Position numbers and translations under genes: made by a program
The notes under the pieces: model-generated
Databases searched by the model: none
Told to the model about the DNA's origin: nothing
What the model saw: the letters and a program-made list of their open reading frames with translations, nothing else
Part shown: one piece after another, positions 33,291 to 45,400 of the stretch
Layout of the letters: each line of letters opens with the position of its first letter
Numbering within the stretch: position 1 is the first letter of the stretch
Source of the DNA: Spongospora subterranea f. sp. subterranea
Taxonomy: Eukaryota; Endomyxa: Phytomyxea; Phytomyxea; Plasmodiophorida
Assembly: GCA_049724395.1 (NCBI GenBank)
Contig: JAUGWO010000152.1
Coordinates: 1 to 64,000 of the forward strand
DNA: 64,000 nucleotides
Reading direction: 5' to 3'

Positions 33291-35867
33291 AGAGCCATTG
33301 CACATATATCCTGAATAAGAGAATTTCTCCTATGTAAATGAAGATTTATATCGGCCGTTTGTCCTTGCAAAGCATGAGAAACCGTCCAAGGTGAAGGGTC
33401 AACAGACACCAAGCCGATTCGTTCACACTACTTGCGCTGATACTGATGATGTCATTGACAGTGTTCAATTACAGATGGACACGATGAACCGTTGCTCCAT
33501 TTTGCCGGTTTACGATGTCAACAAGAACATCCTGTCCCTCTGGAAAAATAAACTCCAAGACACGTGAGATTCGACCTGAGCGATATGAGCCCCATATATC
33601 TTATATAATGTCCTCAAATACTAAGATCAGATCGATTGCGAAAACTACATCAAACGCATCGTTCGTTCCTCAATACATCGGCCATAATTCGCCTCTCAGC
33701 CTTCCGCTTTGGTCCATTAGCCGTCCTAAGTATGTGGAGCACATTGACCATCAGGATACTGGTACATTGATGATGTCGGAAAGGTCAATGGGTGCCCCGG
33801 TTGGCCGGCTGGTTTCAATCAGAAACATGACCGGGGTTGTCGCCATGATCAAGGGAATCTGACGACCCACGGATCAGCATATACATTGGATCTGTCTCAG
33901 ATTACAATCAATCGTTCACGGTCGGTCATCGTGTTTCTGTCTCAGCTCCGCCCCTCAAAGACTGCCCCAATTCATGTCAAATACGATCGCGCCCCAAATC
34001 CCCCTCGTGAAGATATCCCTGGGCGATCGGCTGGTTTCAGGGGCCAACTTGTCTTACGGGCTGATCTGGTCGTGGGCTATATTGGTCGGCGCTTGCGTCC
34101 TGGTCACCTATCGCCTGTGTTCGATGGGATTAGCCAGATCGATTACTCACACGATTGTTTCAGGTGGAATTTACTATTAAGCAAATCAAAGCGTTCACAA
34201 ACTGAGTTCGTTTTTGCGCCATGATATCGCTTCTCAACTGATCCCCCTCTCGGTTCCGTCGAGAATGTCGCCCAGAATAATCGACCCGTAATACTGTTTG
34301 GTGGATTGGGAAGATCGTGCCCATCTTCCTAATAATATGTAGTTTTCAGCCGAAACGCACGAGTATTTCATTGCAGATTAGTTTTGACATCCCATTGAAC
34401 GTCGCCGATTGTTTGCTCGTGGTCATCACCTTTGTGGGAATTTTTTTAAGGTTTTTCGTTGATGGTGTGTCGCCATGATCAGTATTGGTGAGCGCCTATT
34501 CCCCATACGTTGGCCAGAGCTGGTCGGGCTGTTGCGACCAGAAGGACGTCCACATTCAACGGTGTAATCCTGACGCTATTGAAGGGACTGAACACGCTGC
34601 CGATCGTGCTATGGCCAATCTGGCGCCGGACGCAATCCCGGCGATCGCATCGACCTGTTCATGATCGCTGGTAATGATCTTGTCAAATGAGGAACAGGTG
34701 GTTCAGTTCATCTCGAAGGTGGTCGGCGAATTGCGAGGCCGATGAGACCAATGGGGGTCGGCAATGATTGTGTCCTGTGGAGAATGGCCATAATATAGTC
34801 TGAATTGAGATCCCAAACAGCGATAACAGGTGCCGTACTCGAGATTCTTGTCCGAAACTTGTTCACGACAAAATTTCAGATATCATTGAAGGAACATCAT
34901 TGGTAATTTCATTTATCACATGATAAATGAATTCTCTTTGTTCATTGCAACAATCGCCTGGGGTATTCTCTATTGCGGGATCGGGTTCTGATTGCCAACA
35001 TCACGATCGTGATCATTGGGTGTGAATCGCCCCATATCAACGAGCGACGGGCAAGCGAGAGCAATTCGCATGACGTGTAGGACCTTATCATGGTCAGACT
35101 TTTACCAACCAGAGCGTTGCCACCGTTGTCGCCAACTTCGTTTGCCGTTTCGATGCCATCGTTTCCCTGTTCGAATGAGCCAAACCAGGTGTGTTCGGAT
35201 CGGGGCCGACTACGATAACAAAACAATGACATGGGTCTCGTTTATCGCAACGAATTGACAGTGAAAATGGAATTCTCAGCGTTTTTTTCCCGGTGATTCT
35301 CTGTAATTGGTTCAAACCATGAACGATGAGTGGCGATCCCGGCGATGACCCCATTCGATAATGCTGAGCGAGAAACCATGCAGATCGTATTGAATCATGT
35401 TGATCGCCACGACTTTTTACGGTTCCATGGCCCATTTCATCAAACAATCATTGAAACAGGGGTCGTTAGCTGTCCTTGAAGTATAAATCGGGGAGGTGGC
35501 GGGAGATAAAACGCACACAAACTATATGGTCGATGAGTTTGTTGACGAGGAACGAGTTTCAATGGCATGTAACCGGTACCAAGCATCAAGACGCCCACAA
35601 AGATATCAATACCTAAATGTTCACAATATTTGTTGTAACTGTGATCAACAACAAAAATTTCCTGGTTTCGCTACACCAATCAGGTTAGACGATTCGCTTG
35701 AACCCGGTCTACGATGAGAATATCGGAGAAGGAGATAACCAGCACGATGCACTATTTTTTATATAAATAGCGACTGAAACCGTGTAGACCGCTGATTGAG
35801 AGTGGCCCCGATGGTGTGGATGGTGATGTGAATTGAACCGATTAGACATGAGCGATTAACAATTGAC
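33291..35867. other. Intergenic, no confident gene
   Basis: Several 60-115 codon frames occur. One at 33974-34180 (plus) holds a membrane-helix-like stretch, LIWSWAILVGACVLVTY, but has no partner exon. I see no repeat family or RNA gene. Confidence 0.35.
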
Positions 35868-38800
35868 CTATGATGCAGCAAGCCAATCGAAATCGGCCAC
35901 CAAAGGTAAATGATCGGAAGGGAATCGCGGGCTGGGCAGCGCTGTGAACTCGCCCACAATCTCGTCCGACGGCATGTCGAGATTGCCCAAAACCCGGAGA
36001 TGGTTTTTCGTGAAGAAAATATAGTCGAGAACGCCTACGAACGATCCCGTGTAGTTGGTATAACGAGGTTCGTGAGGACCATATGCCGACATCAAAGGCA
36101 GACGATGGGTTACGGCCTCGGGAGGAGGTAATACGTCATAATCCGACGCCATGTGAAATACCTATTAAGGATGAAAACAAACGACGTAAGAACACGAAAA
36201 TGCAATAAAAAAAGTTAGCTTGGTAAACAACTAAGCGAGGTGATGAATCACAAAACTGACTGACCTCATGATCAGGATGGACCCGTTCAGTCTGTATGAG
36301 TTCATAAACAGGAGAATCGGGTTTAGAATTGAAATCCCCACAGAGCACCAAAGGCATGTTTCGGCTCAGAACCAACTTTTCCAGCTCTTGACAGAGGATG
36401 AAAGTCTGCCACAGTTTGACGTCCTGTTCAACGGCACTGATCAGATAATCGAAGCAATAGAAACTTTTGATCAACATCAAAACTTGCATAACAAACACAT
36501 CCATTTACAACAAAATTTACAAACCTCAAACTCAGGATCCCAGAAGATGTGAGTATTGGCCACACAGAGACGGCGTTTGCGATGACGGCGTTGGGCAGAC
36601 CCAGTGATGTTCGTGGCTTGTGTCGCTGGAGTAAGCTCCTCCAGCACGACGACTAGCGCAATGTTCCCTCGAGATAGCCGTCGTAAAGCAGCACTTCGAA
36701 ATTCACTACGACCATCAAGACGCTGGCGGGCGGCCTCGTTGAACTCAATAGAATATTGTTCCATCAGAGCGAATGCTTGCGTTCTGCAAATAGCACAATT
36801 GAGATAACATACATGTCGTGACAAAATACAAGCAAGACAGAACACACAGCAAACTTCTTTGAAACAAAACCCAGAACAAAAACAGATAATTCAGCGAAAT
36901 GAAGTGATCCGACCTGTAAAATATTGCACACCCATCCATAGCGTTAGACTTATGACCCATAGCTGTTCTGGTCTTCATCTTGAAAATACCATCATATCCG
37001 AGAGCCTTCAACTGAGGTTGAAAAAACCTATTGCACATTTTTCAGCAAATCAAAAAGAGCAAATTCTTATACAAACAGGCACATACTCTTCGAAGTGGTC
37101 TCCTTGTACTTCCTGTAGACAGATAATGTCGGCATGTTGCGCCTCCAGTTCCTTCAAAATCAGATTTCGCCGATAATTCCATAGCAACGCCCACAAAGCG
37201 CAATAACTGTCAAAAATTTGTTGAGAGTGTTATTGCGCGTTGGCTTTTACAAAACTCCAACTCAACAATAACCAGGAAGACATGCAGAACGAAAAAAGAC
37301 CTGATCGCAATACTTACGGGAAGACCTGTCTAGTGGCATATATTGCCGCTAGGGTATTATAGCATACAACACGAAACGCTGCTTGAGTGGGCGCTCCATT
37401 ATGATGGTAGACGAATGGGCGAGGAGGAGCTGCTTCTGGTTCTGGCAGCACGGGCGATGTGGCTTTGGACATGCCGATGGCAACGGGCAACGTGGAGTCT
37501 GAAGGCGTTAAGCGGACCTGATTCGGCACCCGTTATTGAAACAGGAAAACGAAGTCGATAGTGTTTTGAAAATGAAAAAAACAAGCATGTAGGCACACAG
37601 GTCGGGGCGCTGGACGGCCGATTTACAGTGGCATGTGATAATGCTGACAAATGACCGAGATCACGGCCTGGCAAAATGACTGTCCGACCTTGCTGAAAGA
37701 TCAACCACCAAAAAAAAAAGTTGAAACACAAGTAACAAGAAAACAATACGGATACAGTTTGGGTATAAAGAGGACAATACCTCTATCTGAATCATGCGGC
37801 CAACATCATCGGCACGTGGTGTGTATAGTTTGTCGTGCGATACAATGGTCCAGATGTTCTTCAGCTGTGGTGGAAATCGCCTATTCAGCCTGAGATTTTC
37901 GATCATTAGATAACCCATGCTTTAAGGGCATTCACGTGAAACTATTACATTTGATAGTCGGAAGAAAGGATCTCGCCAATCTCAGCAGGTGTTTCCTGAC
38001 CAGTCGACATTTTATCATCCATATCCATATCGTCATCTTCCCTGAAAAAAAAAAACGTCAAAGAGATATTTGCGACTTGAAAGGATAACATTGGACACTC
38101 CAACTACATTGATAATAAAATGACAGCAGACGGTGACTGTATCTGCATCAGGAAAATTACCAAAAAAAAAAGCCAAAAAATTCCGAGTATTTTGAGGAAA
38201 CAACAAAACTGCGCTCCCTTCACAAAGCAATTCTCGAAACAGAGCTCGCGACCGAGAATGACAGTGCAAAAAAAACCACGACACAGCCATGTGAAGTCAA
38301 CCGAAAGAAAATCGTAACATCTTTGATAGGTGGAAAAAATTACCAGATATGTTGATTTTCATCGGAAATAAGGTCAGGATGTCCGCTGCGTGCCTTTTGG
38401 TAGCGAGGAGCAGCGTGCATCTGCCGATGAGCAGGCCATTGATTCCGACCAATGCTCGGAGGAACAAAAATAGGACAGGTGAATGGGAATGCTGCACTTC
38501 AAACACATCAAGCACTGGAGTTTGGCGCCACCATTACAGTGGGTCACTGAACAGATGCGCTGCTGGCCGCGGCGCCATGTCACCTGCAGGCCATCATCGA
38601 TTGACATGTCGGCAGCCGTTTGTGATCCTTCAGCATCCTGAACGAAAACATATCTGAAACAAGTCCACGCAACTCATGTTCGATTCCAAAGATTTCGTTG
38701 GGATTTAGCAAAAAAAAAATATTGAAATAAAAATTTTTACAAGCCCAATCAAACTCGTTTCGATGATGATCTTCTCTTTGCCGGCAACGACATTGTGCCA

Positions 38801-39129
38801 ACCGAGAATTTTAAGTTCGTGATTATAAAATCAACAAGAAGAATTTGAAAAAAACTAAACGTTATTACCTTCAACAGCACATACGGCCGTAATTCACAAT
38901 TTTGCACAGGTGGATTATGTAGAATCCTCACGCTAGAAATCTGCGTCGAGTTCGAGATGGTCCTGGAAACAGCCGGTGTGGCTGGCAGGAATTCGGCTTC
39001 AATAAAGTGATCCGGGCGAGGTGTCGCAGTTGGCGGAAACCCGTCCGATCGAGATCGGTGCGGTGCACGTCCCGACGCGTCCGCCGCCGTCGATGGCGAC
39101 GGTGCGGCACCATCCCCAACGGCGAACAT
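35868..39129 (-). CDS. CCR4-type poly(A) deadenylase, plant-type architecture
   Basis: Catalytic subunit of the CCR4-NOT complex, which shortens mRNA poly(A) tails. At least ten exons. Solid ones are 39129-38869, 38637-38344, 38041-37949, 37889-37781, 37692-37627, 37517-37318, 37206-37087, 37027-36914, 36783-36525, 36423-36265 and 36161-35868. The N-terminus (VRILHNPPVQNCELRPYVLL) and a Cys/His finger (ICSVTHCNGGAKLQC, FCSSEH) match plant CCR4, as does YTPRADDVGRMIQIE. The exonuclease/endonuclease/phosphatase domain shows FRVVCYNTLA, ICLQEVQGDHFEEF, LCVANTHIFWDPEFEDVKLWQ, LVLCGDFNSKPDSPVYELI and the C-terminal SDHLPLVADF. Leucine-rich repeats of animal and fungal CCR4 are absent. The finger exon shows a one-base frame shift near 38452, relative to the conserved W..HR..H that follows. 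A small exon near 38755 is likely. Confidence 0.88.
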
Positions 39130-40213
39130 TGCAATCTAACGAAGATAACGCACGCCGACGACGTCCGCAGTCCGCGCGGCGCAGCCGCTCCACTAATACT
39201 ATAAGGTCCGATTAGGAATGTAATCGCCGAGCGGGGTCCGCACCCACATGTCATTTGAACGGGATCACGTTGCCAACGCATGACACGGTGCAAGTGGAAG
39301 AACGTCCGGTGAAATCGTGTCAGTAACGCGATGTGTGACTTGAACTGGTGTGGGGAAACGTGTCTGTGATGGAACCAGGCGATGACTCTAAACGGCATGG
39401 GGAAACAATGCCATCATAGATCGACGGTCGGCCACGAGCGACGGACAGTTTTTTTTGGGAAAGCTGCGATTCAAACCACGATGGTCTGGTGGAGTTTATT
39501 GTTCGCTTAAACCGGCTTAAATTGTTTTGGTACTCGGTCCGGTTTTTCGCTTTTCTTTGCTTTGAACTGTCACCCCTGAGTCCATGTATAATTATTTTTG
39601 ATATAAACGGGTCTTTCCAGTCTTGACTGGTCTTCAAAGCCTGGTTCTGGTCAGTACGATTTTTCTGTTCAGAATAACTGTTCTATTCGCATTTTTACTT
39701 TTTTTTGTACTTTCCTGGCAAAAGATCATTGAAATTTGTAGAAAGCCGCTTCTTTCGTGGAGAATTATTTGCGGCAGATCTCTGAAGAATCTGTCTCTCA
39801 CATCATATCTCCCGAGTGCGAGATGTCAACCTTGTCGGATGTTGGGGTAAGCCGCTGTCACCCTTCGCCGAATTCCCGCCGTCAACGCCCACATTTGTCG
39901 CTACACCCCACTCCAGCAAAGCTAATGTCGCGCTCTTCTCCATTAACAAAAAACCTTTCAACTTTTCAGCTGAGCACGACGATTTGTGATTCTGAGGTCA
40001 AGTTCGAGGGTGCGCAACTTGATTAACCTATTGCTAAGAAGCGAGGACTTTTGCTGTTGTGAATCCTCTCAGTAAACTTGAATATTTGCTTATGAATGAC
40101 AGACCGTTCAGATTTACACGTCGACCATAAAGAAGACTCCGATATTCTCACCGACTGCGGTTTCTAAACCTGTTGCTCAGAAATTACAGCACTGGATATA
40201 CAAAAGTTCAAAT
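39130..40213. other. Intergenic / unresolved exons
   Basis: A plus-strand stretch near 39760-39850 (YLRQISEESVSHIISPECEM) ends at a GTAAGC donor, and an acceptor TTTTCAG follows at about 39965. This hints at a small spliced gene, but I found no start codon or family match. Confidence 0.3.
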
Positions 40214-40528
40214 ATGAAATTGCATATGTTAAGATTAAGAGAACGCATGGCCAGATTTGATGACTTTTTAGGAGCAGCGGTAGAATCGATTGTGGTGAAT
40301 GTTCAAACACTTAGTCTAGCTACATCAACTTGTCTGAGGAATATCCCCGATGAACACAGAGTTAGACCACTACAAACTGCTGATTTTGTTTGGCCTGGAG
40401 TGGAAGAGATACGGCTATTGGTTGGCATTTGTGGTATGTTGATCACCATATCAGTCTGGCTTGTTTTGGTACGTGAGACTTTTCCAATCAGGTTGACCAG
40501 CAATATATGTAATCGATCAATGCCCTAA
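40214..40528 (+). CDS. Hypothetical 104-aa reading frame with one membrane helix
   Basis: ATG to stop without interruption. The N-terminus is basic (MLRLRERMARFDDFLG). One hydrophobic segment (LLVGICGMLITISVWLVLV) is followed by a short basic tail, as in a single-pass membrane protein. No relative was recognised; it may be a chance frame. Confidence 0.25.
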   Translation: MKLHMLRLRERMARFDDFLGAAVESIVVNVQTLSLATSTCLRNIPDEHRVRPLQTADFVWPGVEEIRLLVGICGMLITISVWLVLVRETFPIRLTSNICNRSMP

Positions 40529-42496
40529 ATACTCATGTTTATTCTTGCTCGGAGAGAGGGTTCCACCATTTGGAACCTCTTTTGCCGCATATGGATCATT
40601 GAAATTACCAATAACGACGGGACGGGACTGTGAGAATATGATCCAATTTGAAGGGGGGAATTGGTCCTCTGTTGGCAAAACCCCTGAGGGAGAAATGGAG
40701 AAGGGGTTAGGGAACTACTGTTCGGTGCTCAGAAATAGATTGAGAAGTCGCCAATACCACATGTTGATCAACTTATTAATGGCCAAAATCTATGATCATT
40801 ATTAGTTTGATACACCAGTCGGTGACCATGAATTGGCCAATTCAGGCTATTCTTGTCTCCGTTTGCAAATTTCCTTCTGACTCCAGTCGCTCGCTGAAGG
40901 TCCCCTCATTGTCATATCTTTAATTAACTGATTAAATTCAATCCTACTCAAGCAAGATGAAATTATCTAACAGTGATTACGTTCATCGCGCAAGACGAGT
41001 CAGGCGGCGCGTTCGTGCTGTGTCCGAGCTAAAGCACGATGTGCAACCGAGCACCCGTGTCAACGCCTCCATCGCGCTGAAACCTGTATCGATCGGGTTC
41101 AGCAAGCCAAGTACTCTAGAGAACAGAAGCCTGTTTCCCCAGCTACAACGAGCTTAAGTTCTTGTCGTTGTTGTCCTGTTGACTGCGACTCATTCGCCAG
41201 ATCGATGTCTCAGCTGATGAACGCGCCTGGTTTTCTGTCATTCTTTTGCATCGTTCATTCTTCAAATATATTGATTTCAACGAAAAAGTATTAGTTAACG
41301 TGACCTTGATAGCTTTTTCTAAGTAGGAAATTAATGGTGTTAAGATCCCGGTTCGTGCAGCGTCCTTCAGCTCGTTTAACTTCTTTGTAGTTGAAGCTAT
41401 CTTGAAGGACAAAGCTGCTTCTTGTTTAGCCGATTGTTGTAAAAATACAGCAATTGGCTTATGGTTCAGCCAAGGTAGCATCTCCTGCATCTCTTCTGTG
41501 ATACGGGGTTGCATGATGATCGGTCAATCCTGAAAAAGTGTTTTTAGGGTATTTGGGGGTTAGGGATTTAGGATTATGTAGTTCCGATTAAGAAACCAGT
41601 ACTTTGTAAAGAAGGTTTCAATCTAAGATGACTCAAATTCGTTTCTGTTCTGTAGGAACGTCTTCTCGCTACGAATTCCGTCGTGGATTTTTAGCCTTTG
41701 AATGGTGTCTGCAATTGCATCCTGATAAATTGAAGATGGTGGTTCTGCAGCTTTTGGAATGTATTTTGCGCCTAAACCTAGAACTTTCAAATCTGGAATG
41801 GAGCGGAAGTTCGGAGGGAGTAGATTATGAAATCTAGTATTCGTGATGGCCGTATTTAGTGAGTTCTGCGGGTACGTTGTTTTGCCATAGATGAATTTAC
41901 GCGCCTTGAATTTGGTTTGGAACTTGTATTGCCTTTTCTTGCGGAGACGTCGTATGCGGAACCGAGCGAAAATGGCAACGATGTGTTCGACTCAATCGCG
42001 CTGAAACCTGTACTAACCGTCTCCAGCAAGCAAATGATCGCGCCTGTCATTGTGAACAGAAGCCTGGTTCCCCAGCCAAAACGAGCTCAAGTTCTTCCAG
42101 CTCGATCTGCCACGGCTACTGCTGCTTATTCGGCAGATGGGAATATGAATGTGCACACAATAATCGGTATAATAAAATCATCTTGACCAGCCGCCCGCGG
42201 GTGACTGCCTCCCCCGGCCGCGGGTTACCCGTTACCATGTACCAGGCATAAAACCAAATACAACCGCGAACTGGACCAGATAGGTAGCCAAATGGTTTCT
42301 ATCTCTATCACGTACAGACCGTTCAGATTACATGTCAAGCATAAGACTTTGACACCGATATTTTCATCGAGTTAAAGACGAAGTGAATGAACCAAGGGTG
42401 AAGAAAACTTATTGTCAGATTTGATCACACGTTGGGAATCAGCGGTAGGATCGCGAGCTTGTCTGGCCACGAATGCCCAACCCGGCACACGGCACA
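40529..42496. other. Mostly unassigned region with a duplicated 100-150 bp segment
   Basis: About 41060-41160 and 41990-42100 resemble each other. Both read IALKPV, then NRSL.PQ..RA on the plus strand. About 40100-40180 and 42310-42370 also share 'agaccgttcagatt' and the following bases. This fits two decayed copies of one unit. The minus-strand gene 41143-41514 lies between them. Confidence 0.4.
41143..41514 (-). CDS. Small coiled-coil hypothetical protein, about 108 aa
   Basis: Exon 1 (41514-41305) starts with ATG and encodes MQPRITEEMQEMLPWLNHKP, then a helical stretch (QQSAKQEAALSFKIASTTKK, LNELKDAA). A 45-nt intron (GTCACG...TTGAAG) leads in frame to exon 2 (41259-41143), a polar tail (NERCKRMTENQARSSAE). 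Without splicing the frame also stays open, since 45 is a multiple of three. The helix pattern suggests a small subunit of a larger complex. I do not recognise it. Confidence 0.4.
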   Translation of the reverse strand: MQPRITEEMQEMLPWLNHKPIAVFLQQSAKQEAALSFKIASTTKKLNELKDAARTGILTPLISYLEKAIKVTLTNTFSLKSIYLKNERCKRMTENQARSSAETSIWRMSRSQQDNNDKNLSSL

Positions 42497-45400
42497 CCTG
42501 TCAACTCTATCCAAGTCCCCCGTCATGGTTTACTGTTACCATCAGTCGTCTTCCTGTTAATGCGCCCTTGTCATGTTAACACCTGGTCCACCAAGTCCCC
42601 GTCATGGTTTACTGTTACCATCAGTCGTCTTCCTGTTAATGCGCCCTTGTCATGTTAACACCTGGTCCACCAAGTCCCCGTCATGGTTTACTGTTGCCAT
42701 CAGTCGTCTTCCTGTTAATGCGCCCTTGTCATGTTAACACCTGGTCCACCAAGTCCCCGTCATGGTTTACTGTTACCATCAGTCGTCTTCCTGTTAATGC
42801 GCCCTTGTCATGTTAACACCTGGTCCACCAAGTCCCCGTCATGGTTTACTGTTACCATCAGTCGTCTTCCTGTTAATGCGCCCTTGTCATGTTAACACCT
42901 GGTCCACCAAGTCCCCGACATGGTTTACTGTTGCCATCAGTCGTCTTCCTGTTAATGCGCCCTTGTCATGTTAACACCTGGTCCACCAAGTCCCCGACAT
43001 GGTTTACTGTTGCCATCAGTCGTCTTCCTGTTAATGCGCCCTTGTCATGTTAACACCTGGTCCACCAAGTCCCCGTCATGGTTTACTGTTGCCATCAGTC
43101 GTCTTCCTGTTAATGCGCCCTTGTCATGTTAACACCATGGTCCACCAAGTCCCCGTCATGGTTTACTGTTGCCATCAGTCGTCTTCCTGTTAATGCGCCC
43201 TTGTCATGTTAACACCTGGTCCACCAAGTCCCCGACATGGTTTACTGTTGCCATCAGTCGTCTTCCTGTTAATGCGCCCTTGTCATGTTAACACCTGGTC
43301 CACCAAGTCCCCGACATGGTTTACTGTTGCCATCAGTCGTCTTCCTGTTAATGCGCCCTTGTCATGTTAACACCTGGTCCACCAAGTCCCCGACATGGTT
43401 TACTGTTGCCATCAGTCGTCTTCCTGTTAATGCGCCCTTGTCATGTTAACACCTGGTCCACCAAGTCCCCGACATGGTTTACTGTTGCCATCAGTCGTCT
43501 TCCTGTTAATGCGCCCTTGTCATGTTAACACCTGGTCCACCAAGTCCCCGACATGGTTTACTGTTGCCATCAGTCGTCTTCCTGTTAATGCGCCCTTGTC
43601 ATGTTAACACCTGGTCCACCAAGTCCCCGTCATGGTTTACTGTTGCCATCAGTCGTCTTCCTGTTAATGCGCCCTTGTCATGTTAACACCTGGTCCACCA
43701 AGTCCCCGTCATGGTTTACTGTTGCCATCAGTCGTCTTCCTGTTAATGCGCCCTTGTCATGTTAACACCTGGTCCACCAAGTCCCCGTCATGGTTTACTG
43801 TTGCCATCAGTCGTCTTCCTGTTAATGCGCCCTTGTCATGTTAACACCTGGTCCACCAAGTCCCCGTCATGGTTTACTGTTGCCATCAGTCGTCTTCCTG
43901 TTAATGCGCCCTTGTCATGTTAACACCTGGTCCACCAAGTCCCCGTCATGGTTTACTGTTGCCATCAGTCGTCTTCCTGTTAATGCGCCCTTGTCATGTT
44001 AACACCTGGTCCACCAAGTCCCCGTCATGGTTTACTGTTGCCATCAGTCGTCTTCCTGTTAATGCGCCCTTGTCATGTTAACACCTGGTCCACCAAGTCC
44101 CCCATGGTTTACTGTTGCCATCAGTCGTCTTCCTGTTAATGCGCCCTTGTCATGTTAACACCTGGTCCACCAAGTCCCCCATGGTTTACTGTTGCCATCA
44201 GTCGTCTTCCTGTTAATGCGCCCTTGTCATGTTAACACCTGGTCCACCAAGTCCCCGACATGGTTTACTGTTGCCATCAGTCGTCTTCCTGTTAATGCGC
44301 CCTTGTCATGTTAACACCTGGTCCACCAAGTCCCCGTCATGGTTCGTATGTTACTGTTGCCATCAGTCGTCTTCCTGTTAATGCGCCCTTGTCATGTTAA
44401 CACCTGGTCCACCAAGTCCCCGACATGGTTTACTGTTGCCATCAGTCGTCTTCCTGTTAATGCGCCCTTGTCATGTTAACACCTGGTCCACCAAGTCCCC
44501 GTCATGGTTTACTGTTGCCATCAGTCGTCTTCCTGTTAATGCGCCCTTGTCATGTTAACACCTGGTCCACCAACATGGTTTACTGTTGCCATCAGTCGTC
44601 TTCCTGTTAATGCGCCCTTGTCATGTTAACACCTGGTCCACCAAGTCCCCGACATGGTTTACTGTTGCCATCAGTCGTCTTCCTGTTAATGCGCCCTTGT
44701 CATGTTAACACCTGGTCCACCAAGTCCCCGTCATGGTTTACTGTTGCCATCAGTCGTCTTCCTGTTAATGCGCCCTTGTCATGTTAACACCTGGTCCACC
44801 AAGTCCCCGTCATGGTTTACTGTTGCCATCAGTCGTCTTCCTGTTAATGCGCCCTTGTCATGTTAACACCTGGTCCACCAAGTCCCCGACATGGTTTACT
44901 GTTGCCATCAGTCGTCTTCCTGTTAATGCGCCCTTGTCATGTTAACACCTGGTCCACCAAGTCCCCGACATGGTTTACTGTTGCCATCAGTCGTCTTCCT
45001 GTTAATGCGCCCTTGTCATGTTAACACCTGGTCCACCAAGTCCCCGTCCACCAACATGGTTTACTGTTGCCATCAGTCGTCTTCCTGTTAATGCGCCCTT
45101 GTCATGTTAACACCTGGTCCACCAAGTCCCCGACATGGTTTACTGTTGCCATCAGTCGTCTTCCTGTTAATGCGCCCTTGTCATGTTAACACCTGGTCCA
45201 CCAAGTCCCCGACATGGTTTACTGTTGCCATCAGTCGTCTTCCTGTTAATGCGCCCTTGTCATGTTAACACCTGGTCCACCAAGTCCCCGACATGGTTTA
45301 CTGTTGCCATCAGTCGTCTTCCTGTTAATGCGCCCTTGTCATGTTAACACCTGGTCCACCAAGTCCCCGTCATGGTTTACTGTTGCCATCAGTCGTCTTC

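Noticed and set aside
33886-34224. Plus-strand frame with a membrane helix as a third four-helix paralog
   Set aside because: It shares no alignable motif with the two paralogs and has no partner exons.
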